Assembly: GCA_001023575.1 (NCBI GenBank)
Contig: CP011489.1
Location: 496,001 to 560,000 of the forward strand
Source of the DNA: Actinobacteria bacterium IMCC26256
Lineage (GTDB): Bacteria > Actinomycetota > Acidimicrobiia > IMCC26256
Length of the DNA stretch: 64,000 nt
Direction: 5' to 3'
Of this stretch, positions 51,375 through 60,084 are shown one piece after another; the first letter of the stretch is position 1, and each line of letters opens with the position of its first letter. Below the pieces are notes generated by a model. That model searched no databases, was not told the DNA's origin, and saw only the letters and a list, made by a program, of their open reading frames with translations. Both the position numbers and the translations under genes were made by a program.

Positions 51375-52070
51375 GTGGCGCGTGAAGTAGTGAGCGTCAC
51401 CGATGCAATGAGAACGATGCCGTCTAGTCGTTCGTTTACCGATGCGCCGATTGACGACAAGACGCTCTATCGCATTCTCGACTCAGCACGCTTCGCTCCC
51501 AGTGGTGGCAATCGCCAACCCTGGACGGTGCTAGTTGTGCGGGACCTAGAGGTGCGAGCGCAGATTGCCGAACTCGCGCAGCAGGGTTGGAATGAATACG
51601 TTGCGTACATACGAGATGGTCTCGTGCCATTCGGAGCGGATGAACATGGGCGTTGGCCTGGGCCACTTGTTGATCTAGATGCGGCTGCAGCAACGCATTC
51701 ACCCAACGCACTAGTTGACGGGATTGTTAGCGCCCCTGCTCTATTGGTTGTTCTCGCTGACCTAACCAAATTGGCAGTCCTCGATGCAGGCTTAGATCGA
51801 CAGAGCATCGTTGGTGGCGGATCTGTCTATCCCTTCGCACATAACATCATGCTTGCCGCACGCTCTGAGGGGCTCGGCGGGGTAATGACGACTTTTCTCT
51901 GCAGGCGAGAGGCGCAGGCGCGTTCCCTGCTTGGGTTTCCAGAGCAGGTAGGGATTGCATCCATGATTGCTCTAGGCGAACCGGTCGAGGCGATTACTCG
52001 GCTCAAGCGCAGGCCAGTTGAGGAGTTCGCACAGATCGATCGCTGGGGCGGCGAGCCCTTTACCGTCTGA
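51375..52070 (+). CDS. Nitroreductase-family flavoprotein
   Basis: The 231-residue protein starts at GTG 51375. FMN-binding motifs are RTMPSSRSFTDAPIDDKTLYRILDSARFAPSGGNRQPWTVLVV and GLGGVMTTFLCRREAQARSLLGFPEQVGIASMIALGEP. The substrate could be a nitro compound, an enone or a halogenated aromatic; the sequence does not say. It starts fifteen bases after the MaoC stop, so it is probably co-transcribed. Confidence 0.88.
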   Translation: MAREVVSVTDAMRTMPSSRSFTDAPIDDKTLYRILDSARFAPSGGNRQPWTVLVVRDLEVRAQIAELAQQGWNEYVAYIRDGLVPFGADEHGRWPGPLVDLDAAAATHSPNALVDGIVSAPALLVVLADLTKLAVLDAGLDRQSIVGGGSVYPFAHNIMLAARSEGLGGVMTTFLCRREAQARSLLGFPEQVGIASMIALGEPVEAITRLKRRPVEEFAQIDRWGGEPFTV

Positions 52071-52117
52071 GTTTGAAAGTTGGCTCTCCTAAGAGTCGTG
52101 AAAAAATGGAGATGCAG

Positions 52118-52136
52118 CAAGGCACGCGGTGCCTTG
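52118..52136 (+). terminator. Perfect 8-bp hairpin in the gap after the nitroreductase
   Basis: CAAGGCAC and GTGCCTTG flank a three-base GCG loop. There is no clear T-run, so its terminator status is uncertain; it could be a leader structure of the 52216 gene. Confidence 0.45.
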
Positions 52137-52215
52137 TATGCGCTACCTTCACGAAATTAGAAGACGATAAAAAGATGAGCCTAAGAGCACCATCACCTAA
52201 TACACAGGAGCACCG

Positions 52216-52944
52216 ATGTCAGCAACAGAGACCGCAGCAGCAATCAAGCCACTAGTCAATGGGCTACCTGCAAATTTCATGACCGACGGACCTACATATG
52301 CAAAGGGTGCGACGCTTGGTTTTGAGGGCATGTCTTTCTACGTTGGCGGGCGCGGCGCTGTGCTCGGTGATGTTGATGCTGATGTTGTAACCGCTGCCTT
52401 TGTCTACTTCGAGCCGGAGTCGGTGCGTTCCGGATGGGAACTTGCGGGAACTGTTATGTCGCGCGAGCAGGCAGCCTCAGAGTTTGCTGAGTGCTGTGAT
52501 CAGTGGGGTAGGGACCACCTCTCGGATGGTCCGAACTACGAGCGCGCCGCGGAGTTGATCGGCAAGGTCGTCAACGATGCGAGCCCTGCAGGTGCGCCGC
52601 TCTTCGCTGCATGGCGCGCACTTGATGAGCCAGATGACGAGAAGGCCCTTGTTATCCACCGCCTTAACGGTCTTCGCGAACTACGCGGAGCACTCCACGC
52701 CGGTGCGATTATCGCCGCTGGTTTTGAGCCGCTTGAGGCAGTAATGGTCACCACGCCTTACATGGCAGGTATTTATGGTTGGCCCGAGCCGCACCCGGTT
52801 GTTGATGCAGCAGATGCTCGCATGGTGACAGCCGAGGCCGCTACCGATGCTGCCTTTGCACGTGCGGCCCTCGGAACGCTTAGTGATGCAGAGCAGGCAG
52901 AGTTAGTTGCTCTCTCTGCTGAGATTCTCGCTGCTCAGGTCTAA
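52216..52944 (+). CDS. SCO6745-like family protein
   Basis: The 242-residue protein matches the pattern of the actinobacterial SCO6745 family: GMSFYVGGRGAVLGDVDADVVTAAFVYFEP, then PLFAAWRALDEPDDEKALVIHRLNGLRELRGALHAGAIIAAGFEPLEAVMV. It is mainly helical and has no membrane segment. No enzymatic function is established to my knowledge. GGAG precedes ATG. Its 3' side borders the region with the ABC-permease remnant. Confidence 0.7.
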   Translation: MSATETAAAIKPLVNGLPANFMTDGPTYAKGATLGFEGMSFYVGGRGAVLGDVDADVVTAAFVYFEPESVRSGWELAGTVMSREQAASEFAECCDQWGRDHLSDGPNYERAAELIGKVVNDASPAGAPLFAAWRALDEPDDEKALVIHRLNGLRELRGALHAGAIIAAGFEPLEAVMVTTPYMAGIYGWPEPHPVVDAADARMVTAEAATDAAFARAALGTLSDAEQAELVALSAEILAAQV

Positions 52945-52986
52945 AACGAGTCTGGTTTAACCCCGCTCTCCTTACTCTGAGAGCAG

Positions 52987-53041
52987 TAGTTACTCGGCGT
53001 TGGCGAAGAGTCGTATTCCTAAGCCGAGCATCGCCGCGCCT
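52987..53041 (-). pseudogene. 55-bp remnant of the ABC-2 permease 3' end
   Basis: By eye, 49 of 55 bases agree with the 3' end of the permease gene at 54810-54864. Read on the minus strand both encode GAAMLGLGIRLFANAE and a stop, and all six differences fall in synonymous third positions. So this copy was once part of a functional, diverged permease gene. It now stands alone, 1.8 kb from the intact gene. Confidence 0.75.
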
Positions 53042-53102
53042 TCCGCCTTATGCTGCTGGAGTGGAACCGGATCGCACCGTTGAGGACAGCCGAGGGGTTG
53101 AT

Positions 53103-53228
53103 GTGAGTCAGATCCGTCGCCAGTTGCAGATGACTGTCCCGGAGCGTGTCCGATCAATGGTTGAGGCGGCCAACACGATGCTCGCGATCCAGAAGCGCGT
53201 TCAATCCTCGCTCCGTCGAGATAGCTGA
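53103..53228 (+). CDS. Short basic ORF, antitoxin-like partner of the nucleotidyltransferase
   Basis: GTG 53103 follows CGAGGGG by five bases, giving 41 residues; the frame is open back to a GTG at 53061. The product is basic and helical (VSQIRRQLQMT...RVRSMVEAANTMLAIQKRVQSSLRRDS). Its stop overlaps the next start by one base (TGATG), a coupling often seen in toxin-antitoxin pairs. No family was recognised; the antitoxin idea rests only on size and arrangement. Confidence 0.55.
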   Translation: MSQIRRQLQMTVPERVRSMVEAANTMLAIQKRVQSSLRRDS

Positions 53229-53233
53229 TGTTT
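53217..53233. repeat. 17-bp direct repeat, left copy
   Basis: CGAGATAGCTGATGTTT at 53217-53233 is repeated exactly at 53708-53724, flanking the nucleotidyltransferase gene; each copy contains a stop codon at the end of an ORF (both proteins end RDS). Confidence 0.8.
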
Positions 53234-53719
53234 GACCCGGTTCAGATCTGCCAGATCTTGAACGAGGAGGGCGTGGCGTATGTCATCGTCGGAGGTTTTG
53301 CCTCGGTGGTGCATGGATCATCTCTGCCCACTCAAGACATAGATGTCGTGCCGTCGCGGCAACAGGAGAATCTCGACCGACTTGGGCGCGCGTTGCAGCG
53401 GATGAACGCGATGATCCGAACGGGTGGAGATCCGGTACCGGCATCGATCGACGGCCCTTTTCTCGCCAACATGCCGGTCATGCTCAACCTCGTCACCGAC
53501 TTAGGTGATCTCGACCTCACTTTTGCTCCCTCAGGTGGTTTGGGTGAGTTCGAAGAGTGGAGTGCGCATGCGTTGTCGGTCGAGATCGCTGAAGGCCTCT
53601 CCGTGCGAATCGCTTCGCTCGACGACATCATCCACTCCAAGCGTGCAGCCAATCGGCCCAAGGATCAGATGGCGCTGCCCTACCTAGAGTCGCTGAAAGA
53701 GCAGCTCCGAGATAGCTGA
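53228..53719 (+). CDS. Minimal nucleotidyltransferase-fold protein (AbiEii/MNT-like)
   Basis: The 163-residue protein has VAYVIVGGFASVVHGSSLPTQDIDVVPS, in which GG/GFAS and D-I-D are the core of the Pol beta-like nucleotidyltransferase superfamily, and later LNLVTDLGDLDLTF with the third Asp. It is as short as the toxin and domain-only members of this group. It is coupled to the small ORF before it. A 17-bp direct repeat covers both its start region and its own stop region. Toxin function is an inference. Confidence 0.75.
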   Translation: MFDPVQICQILNEEGVAYVIVGGFASVVHGSSLPTQDIDVVPSRQQENLDRLGRALQRMNAMIRTGGDPVPASIDGPFLANMPVMLNLVTDLGDLDLTFAPSGGLGEFEEWSAHALSVEIAEGLSVRIASLDDIIHSKRAANRPKDQMALPYLESLKEQLRDS

Positions 53720-53724
53720 TGTTT
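53708..53724. repeat. 17-bp direct repeat, right copy
   Basis: CGAGATAGCTGATGTTT, identical to the copy at 53217; it covers the end of the nucleotidyltransferase gene. Confidence 0.8.
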
Positions 53725-53794
53725 AGGTTGGGGAGCGAGGTTGGAGTCTTTTGAACCCCAGCGTCTTCACCTCGCCGCGTAGTTACCGGTATCG

Positions 53795-54697
53795 CTAGAA
53801 CGTCAGGCGAGAATGATCAGGCACACACGATCGCACTTCGCCGGCCTTGATCTGCCCCGCTCCAATTCCAATCAACGCTGCAAACGGGCCGCAATCATTT
53901 GGCCTGATCCAAACATGTACCTGGATATTGGGATTGAACTTCACAAGAGGAGGATTGCACTCGCCGGCACCATTTGTGAGTCCGACTACTCTCGCCGCTG
54001 GAGGCTGCGTAAAGCAAAGGTTGTCGTGCTGGTGAAACTGCACGAGGGGGCTCGCGATTTCTGGAGTCTTCTCCAGCGAGTATGACCTTGGCAGAATAAA
54101 CATCGCCGCTTCGAGTGTTCGGGACCCATTACGGCGATCGACTTTGTAAACAAGTGCCTCTGGATAATTGGGATCCAAGATGGTTTGATCCTCGATCCAG
54201 TCCCAATGAAGAAGATGCTCCTCACCAGTACCGCCGTCACCGATCGACTGAAAGCCATCCGCTATTGCCACGGTGATGTCGCTCCATCGCGGCAAGGTGT
54301 TGATGCTCGCAGTAAGCAAATCCTCGGATTGCTTCTGCTGAGATGCTGAGACACCTTCAACTCCCGAGAGATTAACTGATGCAGGATCTATGAGTCCGTT
54401 GGCCGAGACCTTCAGCGCATTCGACAGAATTGAACCAACATTGCCTCCACAGTTGCCCGGGTTCGCTGCCGCATAGGGCGCCTTCATGCAGAGCATCTGC
54501 TCCGGAGTCATCTCGTGACTTGACTCGGTGGTGGAGGTTGTCGTCTCTGGAGGCTTTGCCTGTTCAGATGCTCCCTGAGCGCATGCTGAGAGGATGAATA
54601 TACCCACCATGGCCAGCCCAAGAGCCTTGGGAAAATGACTCGTCTTAAGACTCGGCGATGACCACTTGCGATTGAACAAACTTGTCGAAGAAGGCAT
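53795..54697 (-). CDS. Lipoprotein with the same secreted His/Cys domain as the 13.5-kb membrane protein
   Basis: ATG 54697 (300 residues) is preferred to 54775. A hydrophobic segment ends in the lipobox LSAC, so the protein is lipid-anchored. The C-terminal domain repeats the motifs of the 13552 protein: IGDGGTGEEH, LDP, AMFIL, PEIA, FHQHDNLC, a His-Val-Trp motif, CGPF and a Cys near the tail. Function is unknown; conserved His, Glu and Cys suggest a metal site. The gene lies in the insert between the permease gene and its remnant. Confidence 0.72.
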   Translation of the reverse strand: MPSSTSLFNRKWSSPSLKTSHFPKALGLAMVGIFILSACAQGASEQAKPPETTTSTTESSHEMTPEQMLCMKAPYAAANPGNCGGNVGSILSNALKVSANGLIDPASVNLSGVEGVSASQQKQSEDLLTASINTLPRWSDITVAIADGFQSIGDGGTGEEHLLHWDWIEDQTILDPNYPEALVYKVDRRNGSRTLEAAMFILPRSYSLEKTPEIASPLVQFHQHDNLCFTQPPAARVVGLTNGAGECNPPLVKFNPNIQVHVWIRPNDCGPFAALIGIGAGQIKAGEVRSCVPDHSRLTF

Positions 54698-54812
54698 GAA
54701 TGAAACCCTACAGCCCTGGGTCTCGAAGTGGCGTGCGCGGCGTGAGAAGCGTGCCGCGGTCCCAAACGACGCCAAACCACCCGGCCTGTTCTGGGTTTTA
54801 TCGCAGCGATAG

Positions 54813-55664
54813 TTACTCGGCGTTAGCGAAGAGACGAATACCTAAGCCAAGCATCGCCGCTCCTAGAAAAAGAATGATCGCTGCATCGGCCCACATCGGT
54901 ACAGGGTTACCGAAGAGCGTCAGCGGCGCCGCCTGCGGGATCAGGATTCGTCTACAGAGGTCGACACCATATGTTGCAGGGTTGAGTCGAGTCAGCACTG
55001 CAAGCCAGGTGGGTAGCGATGTGAGCGGGAAGACTGCGCCGGAGAGAAAGATCATCGGCTGCATTACAAGCGCCATGACCATCTGGAAAGACTCCATGCG
55101 TTGAATACGGCTTGAGATCACGATGCCGAGCGATGACAGGGCGAACGCAAGAAGCAGCAGTGCAATGATTAGTCCGAGTACTCGTGGCACCGTGAGGTGT
55201 ACCCCAACGAGTGGAGCAAAGACAATTAGCAAAAGCCCCTGCGCTACTGAGACGCTCCCTCCACCGATTGCCTTACCGAGTACTAGAGATCCGCGTGAGA
55301 CCGGGGCAACAAGCATCTCGCGTAGAAAGCCAAACTCACGGTCCCAGACAATCGACATCGCTGAGAACAGTGATGACGTGATGATCGACATCGCAAGGAT
55401 ACCGGGGAAAATGTAGACCTGATATGAGACGCCGCCTGCACCCTTATCTCCTACGAGGCTCCCGATACCTGCACCCATTACTAGGAGGAAGATGATCGGC
55501 TGAGCGATGCTTGAGATGATTCGGGTAGGCATGCGCCTCAGGCGAATTAGTTCGCGGAACCAGATCATGCGGATGGTGCGCACATTGCGGAGGAGTTTTC
55601 CCGCAGGCGGCTTTATGTGCGCTGTGGGTGCAGCTGCGGGTATCGGGTTTGCCACTGCAGTCAT
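54813..55664 (-). CDS. ABC-2 type exporter permease (DrrB-like)
   Basis: The 283-residue protein has about six membrane helices: RELIRLRRMPTRIISSIAQPIIFLLVMGAG, then SVAQGLLLIVFAPLVGV, LGLIIALLLLAFALSSLGIVISSRI, FQMVMALVMQPMIFLSGAVFPL and the C-terminal IILFLGAAMLGLGIRLF. It matches the DrrB/NodJ-type permeases. The ATPase gene is two bases upstream, so they form one transporter. Its last 17 codons have a diverged copy at 52987-53041. Confidence 0.9.
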   Translation of the reverse strand: MTAVANPIPAAAPTAHIKPPAGKLLRNVRTIRMIWFRELIRLRRMPTRIISSIAQPIIFLLVMGAGIGSLVGDKGAGGVSYQVYIFPGILAMSIITSSLFSAMSIVWDREFGFLREMLVAPVSRGSLVLGKAIGGGSVSVAQGLLLIVFAPLVGVHLTVPRVLGLIIALLLLAFALSSLGIVISSRIQRMESFQMVMALVMQPMIFLSGAVFPLTSLPTWLAVLTRLNPATYGVDLCRRILIPQAAPLTLFGNPVPMWADAAIILFLGAAMLGLGIRLFANAE

Positions 55665-55666
55665 CG

Positions 55667-56746
55667 TTATCTCCTGAAGGCTCGAACCATTGGATTGGCG
55701 GCTAGCCCGCCTGAGCTATCTGCATCTCTAAGTGCACGCCCCGTATATTTAAGGAATACATCATCGAGGCTTGGGCGGCGCACGTTGATGCTGCGAACCC
55801 CGACCTTCAAGGTAGAGAAGATGCGCGGCACGAAGGCCTCGCCGTCAACAACTCGAATAACCAAGCCATCGGGTGTCTCCTCGACATCGATTCCAAGGCC
55901 TGCCTCTAGCTCGGCGCGAGCGGCGGGGTCATCGGCAGTGATGAGGGTGATGATGTCGGCCCCGACCGATGCTTTGAGGGCCGCCGGAGTATCGATGGCA
56001 ACGATCTTGCCCTGATCAATGATCCCAATTCGGTCACAGCGTTCGGCTTCATCCATGTAGTGAGTTGTCAAGAACATGGTCACGTTCTCGCGTGCTCGAA
56101 GTTCGTCGACGTAGTCCCAGATGTGGATTCGAGTCTGGGGGTCGAGACCAATTGTTGGCTCATCTAGGAACAGAACGCGAGGCATGTGGAGAAGGCCCCG
56201 TGCAATCTCAAGTCGTCGCTTCATACCGCCCGAGAAGAAGCGCACTTGTTGATCAGCGCGATCGCTGAGCCCAACCATCTCGAGGAGCGGATCCATACGC
56301 GCCTTGACCTCGCTTGGTGCGATCCCGTAGAGGATGCCGTGGAAACGCAGATTCTCTGCCGCGGTCAAGTAGTCGTCGAGGGTGATCTCTTGAAACACGA
56401 GCCCGATGTTGCGCCTGACGTCGTCTCGCTGGGTAGTTACGTCGTAGCCAGCGACCCTCGCCGAGCCGCCTGAGAGTCCGAGCAGGGTGCAGAGAATCGA
56501 GATGGTGGTGGTCTTGCCAGCACCGTTAGGGCCTAGGAATCCAAAGAGTTCACCGGCCTCAACTTGGAATGAAACACCATCTACAGCAGTGAAGTCATCG
56601 AAGGTCCGCACCAAATTCTCAACGACGATGGCGGGATCAGATTGGGCAGCGTTGTTGGCTGCTTTGGGGGCTGGGTTAGAGGTGCTGGGCTCAGGATTCG
56701 TCACCTCCGCATCTTCGCAGGTTAGGTGGTCCAACTTGTGCTCCAA
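55667..56746 (-). CDS. ABC transporter ATP-binding protein (DrrA-like)
   Basis: The 359-residue ATPase has GPNGAGKTTT (Walker A), a Q-loop LVFQEITLDDYLTA, the signature FSGGMKRRLEIARGLLHMPRVLFLDEPTIGLDPQ (including Walker B) and TTHYMDEAERCDRIGIIDQGKIVA. The C-terminal extension ends SINVRRPSLDDVFLKYTG, typical of DrrA. With the downstream permease it forms a drug- or lipid-type exporter. The exact start is uncertain; a GTG at 56704 could also serve. Confidence 0.92.
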   Translation of the reverse strand: MEHKLDHLTCEDAEVTNPEPSTSNPAPKAANNAAQSDPAIVVENLVRTFDDFTAVDGVSFQVEAGELFGFLGPNGAGKTTTISILCTLLGLSGGSARVAGYDVTTQRDDVRRNIGLVFQEITLDDYLTAAENLRFHGILYGIAPSEVKARMDPLLEMVGLSDRADQQVRFFSGGMKRRLEIARGLLHMPRVLFLDEPTIGLDPQTRIHIWDYVDELRARENVTMFLTTHYMDEAERCDRIGIIDQGKIVAIDTPAALKASVGADIITLITADDPAARAELEAGLGIDVEETPDGLVIRVVDGEAFVPRIFSTLKVGVRSINVRRPSLDDVFLKYTGRALRDADSSGGLAANPMVRAFRR

Positions 56747-56767
56747 GCCGGCCTACGATTGAGACCC

Positions 56768-57661
56768 ATGGTTGCGCTCCCTACAGAGATTGTCTGGCTT
56801 GAGACCGAAGAGGTTCCGGGACCAGCCCTGCCCCTCGGCGAGCGGGTACATCTAGAGGGTCGCGGAACCACTTTTGTGCGCCGAGTCAAGGGCCCGGCAG
56901 GCGCACCTACTGTTCTCTTGATCCACGGCTGGTGTGCAAGTGGCGGCCTCAATTGGTTCCAGGCATTCGATGCAGTAGGGGATCGATTCTCAGTCCTAGC
57001 CCCTGATCTGCGAGGCCATGGACGAGGAATGCGCACATCGGAGCGTTTTCGACTTCGCGACTGCGCTGATGATTTAGCTGCGCTCATCGAGTTAGAGAAA
57101 TGTGGACCGGTAATTGTGGTTGGTTACTCAATGGGAGGGCCGGTTGCCCAACTCTTGTGGAAGCGCCATCCGCACCTTGTCTCTGGGTTAGTTCTCTGCG
57201 CTACAGGATCTGAGTTCGTATCGGGTTATCCAGCGCGCGCAACCTTTGCTGCGGCGATGACGATTGCCTCGCGCGGACTGCGTCTAGGTGGGCAAATAAA
57301 CTTTGTACCGCATGCAATAGGTAAGCGTATTTTTGGAGGCCGCGCGCCTACCCGCCCTTCATCCTTTGCCGGATGGGTGCGTGATGAGTTTCGCCGCCAC
57401 GATCTCCGTCTCGTTACCGAGGCTGGGCGTGCTGTTAGCGCGTTCTCTTCAGGTCGTTGGATTGGGCGCATTGATGTCCCGACAACGGTATTAGTCACTA
57501 ATAACGACCGAGCGGTAAACGCAGAGAATCAGGAGCAACTTGCTCTTGCGATCCCGGGCGCTCGAATTATGCGCATGGATGACACGCACCTTGCATGTAC
57601 TAGCCCAGAGTTTGGGAAGCGCATACTCAAGGCTTGTCTAGATGTTCAAGACCGCATCTAA
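56768..57661 (+). CDS. Alpha/beta hydrolase
   Basis: ATG 56768 (297 residues) with TACGAT eight bases upstream (leaderless pattern). The fold shows LLIHGWCASGGLNW, VLAPDLRGHGRG, VVVGYSMGGPVAQLL with the nucleophile Ser, and near the end DDTHLACTSP with the His. The acid is probably the Asp in TNNDRAV. It likely cleaves an ester or a C-C bond. The SDR gene follows after nine bases. Confidence 0.85.
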   Translation: MVALPTEIVWLETEEVPGPALPLGERVHLEGRGTTFVRRVKGPAGAPTVLLIHGWCASGGLNWFQAFDAVGDRFSVLAPDLRGHGRGMRTSERFRLRDCADDLAALIELEKCGPVIVVGYSMGGPVAQLLWKRHPHLVSGLVLCATGSEFVSGYPARATFAAAMTIASRGLRLGGQINFVPHAIGKRIFGGRAPTRPSSFAGWVRDEFRRHDLRLVTEAGRAVSAFSSGRWIGRIDVPTTVLVTNNDRAVNAENQEQLALAIPGARIMRMDDTHLACTSPEFGKRILKACLDVQDRI

Positions 57662-57670
57662 GTAGTACCT

Positions 57671-58441
57671 GTGCTTAGTGGGCGTGTAGCGGTTGTAACC
57701 GGCGCAGCATCGGGTATCGGACGCGCATCCGCAGAGGCACTCGCTCGTGCCGGTGCATCTGTAGTAGTCGCAGATATCGACGAGGTCGGGAGTCGATCGG
57801 TAGTTGACTCGATTGAGGCCGATGGTGGAAGCGCAATCGCATTCCGTACCGATGTAACCGAGCACGAGGAGTGCGCAGCGCTAATGAAGCGCGCAGTAGA
57901 TGCGTTCGGTGCGCTTCATATTCTCCATGCGAATGCCGGGATCGCTCTTCCTTTTCGCGGTGATGGGTTTGCGCCAGATATTGACCCTGAGGCGTGGGAC
58001 CGTGTAATCAAAGTCAACCTCTCGGGGGTTTTTTACTGCGCGCATTACGCGATCCCCGCGATGATCGCCTCGGGGGGTGGATCAATCATCAATACCGCTT
58101 CCTCAATGGCGACACTTCCGCTTGGCGGGCTTGATGGCTATGCGGCATCCAAAGGCGGGGTGGCGATGCTGACAAAATCAATGGCGGCTGGGTGTGGTCC
58201 ACTCGGTATTCGGGTAAATGCCATCGGCCCTGGTTATGTCGATACCCCAATGAACGAGATGATCTTTGGCAACGCTGACCTCGCAGCAGCATTCGCCAGT
58301 GGGCATGCCGATGGGAATCTGCAGACCTCCGAGGAGATTGGTGACCTAGTGGTGTTTCTTGCATCCGACGCATCTCGCAGCCTCAACGGCGCACTAATCA
58401 CATGCGACCGCGGCTGGACTTCCTTCAAGCGCCCTGTCTAG
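57671..58441 (+). CDS. Short-chain dehydrogenase/reductase
   Basis: The 256-residue protein, started by GTG 57671, has VVTGAASGIGRASAEALARAG, NAGIALPF, IINTASSMA with Ser, YAASKGGV with Tyr and Lys, and VNAIGPGYVDTPMN. It is a classical SDR. It lies in the same direction as the hydrolase before it and the cupin after it. Confidence 0.92.
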   Translation: MLSGRVAVVTGAASGIGRASAEALARAGASVVVADIDEVGSRSVVDSIEADGGSAIAFRTDVTEHEECAALMKRAVDAFGALHILHANAGIALPFRGDGFAPDIDPEAWDRVIKVNLSGVFYCAHYAIPAMIASGGGSIINTASSMATLPLGGLDGYAASKGGVAMLTKSMAAGCGPLGIRVNAIGPGYVDTPMNEMIFGNADLAAAFASGHADGNLQTSEEIGDLVVFLASDASRSLNGALITCDRGWTSFKRPV

Positions 58442-58501
58442 GCAGCCCTGTTTTGGGAGCCCTGGTTAGCGGGTATTGGTAGGCGCGGGTATCGTTTCCC
58501 C

Positions 58502-58987
58502 ATGACTCAAACGACTACTCCGCCAACGACTCCAATGACGATTCACCGCGGCGAGGATGAGATCCCCTTCGTTGCTCTTGGGGATGGAACCCACCTCCAG
58601 TTGCTCCACGTTGATGTAGAGCAGGGCCTATGGGTTATCCGAACAAGGTTTGAGCCAGGCGTAGTTGTACCGACCCATCGCCATACCGGACAGGTATTCG
58701 CATTTACAATCTCAGGCTCTTGGAAGTATGCGGAGTATCCAGAGGTAAATACTGCAGGGTCATACCTATTCGAGCCAGCAGGCTCAGTGCACACACTCAT
58801 CGTGCCTGAGGAGAACGAGGGCATGACCGATGTTTGGTTTGCAATCTATGGAGCGAACCTCAATCTCGACCCAGATGGCAGCGTTAATTTCGTAATTGAT
58901 GCAGGTACAGTGCGCGATCTCTATTACGCGCTCTGTGATTCGAATGGTTTTGAGCGCCCGAACGTCATTGAGAACCGCGGCGTCTGA
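58502..58987 (+). CDS. Cupin-domain protein (2,4'-dihydroxyacetophenone dioxygenase-like)
   Basis: The 161-residue protein has one cupin domain with VVVPTHRHTGQVFAFTISGSWKY and a second metal motif FEPAGSVHTLIV. The His residues would bind iron or zinc. It resembles the small cupin dioxygenases that act on hydroxyacetophenones. TATCGT lies six bases before the ATG. Confidence 0.8.
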   Translation: MTQTTTPPTTPMTIHRGEDEIPFVALGDGTHLQLLHVDVEQGLWVIRTRFEPGVVVPTHRHTGQVFAFTISGSWKYAEYPEVNTAGSYLFEPAGSVHTLIVPEENEGMTDVWFAIYGANLNLDPDGSVNFVIDAGTVRDLYYALCDSNGFERPNVIENRGV

Positions 58988-59037
58988 GCCTCAAGTCTTA
59001 ACTCGAGGCTCTGCTCCGCAGAGTTTCTGAGCTCGCT

Positions 59038-60084
59038 TTAGTTCTGCGACGCGCTGCGGCTTGCCCGCCCTGCAATAAGAGGCAGGTCTAGGTAAGTAAC
59101 AAAGCCCGGGGCTGCAGGTACTACATACGGGATTGCGTTTACGCAGTGCATAGCCGGTGCGATTAATCCAATATTGACGTCTTCACCAACAACCGGCGGA
59201 TGTAGCCCGTGGAGGGTTGCACTTACTGGCGGGTCGGCATCAAAGGCGATCTCGAAGCGCTCCTCGCCAAGACTCCAAGCAGGCTCGAGGTCTTCCTCGC
59301 CCATTAGCCAGTTCACGCTCACAGTAATTACTGCCTCGCCATTTACGGTGCCCTCCCAAGTGAAGCGTTGAGCAGCGACGGTTCCGGCCTCAATTGTTCC
59401 AACGAGGGTCTCGAGGTCAACCTTTGTGATCGCCATTGCGTGAGTTGTTCGCAGATCATGATCGAGGATCCACCCAAGTTCGCTCGCGATCATGCGTATT
59501 GACTGCCCAAACCCGTCCCCAAGAATTTGGAGCATCGGGCTATTCGAAGCGACCTCAAGTGTCTTGCCGAAGAGCATTACCTCCCGCACAACTAACTCGG
59601 CCCCGTAGTTTCGAATATCCGAGAATTCCTCGCAGCGCACATGGCGGATGTCTCTACATAGTGCGGAGAGCATGAGTGGGAATCTCTCAGTGATCCCACC
59701 TGGGTTAATTCCTGTGCCATGGAGCGAGACGCCGCCAACGCGACAGGCTGCCTCAATCTCAGCGAAGCGACCAGATGGGAAGATATAGCCAACTGGGGTT
59801 ACTACGTTCTTGCCAGACTCGAGAATTCGAATTAGCTCTGATTGGTCGGCGAGCATCGGCGTGTAGACAACGCAGTCGGCGTCTAGCGCAAGAATCTCAT
59901 CGATACTCGAGGTTGCGATTACCCCGGTCGGGGCGATCCCGCATATCTCGCCAGCGTCGACTCCGTTCTTAGAATCGCTATAAACAAATACTCCGACTAG
60001 CTCGAGCTCAGGGTGAGAGAGAATTCCTTTGATGGATTCTTGCCCGACGTACCCCGTGGCCCACTGGATGACTCGGTAAGTCAC
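59038..60084 (-). CDS. DapB-like NAD(P)-dependent dehydrogenase
   Basis: The 348-residue protein starts GTG 60084 and overlaps the stop of the membrane-protein gene (GTGA). YRVIQWATGYVGQESIKGILSHPELELVGVFVYSDSKNGVDAGEI is the Rossmann entry of the dihydrodipicolinate-reductase-like family that includes amine dehydrogenases. DCVVYTPM and GTGINPGGITERFPLMLS follow. It is a homologue in catabolic loci of actinobacteria; substrate unknown. Confidence 0.85.
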   Translation of the reverse strand: MTYRVIQWATGYVGQESIKGILSHPELELVGVFVYSDSKNGVDAGEICGIAPTGVIATSSIDEILALDADCVVYTPMLADQSELIRILESGKNVVTPVGYIFPSGRFAEIEAACRVGGVSLHGTGINPGGITERFPLMLSALCRDIRHVRCEEFSDIRNYGAELVVREVMLFGKTLEVASNSPMLQILGDGFGQSIRMIASELGWILDHDLRTTHAMAITKVDLETLVGTIEAGTVAAQRFTWEGTVNGEAVITVSVNWLMGEEDLEPAWSLGEERFEIAFDADPPVSATLHGLHPPVVGEDVNIGLIAPAMHCVNAIPYVVPAAPGFVTYLDLPLIAGRASRSASQN

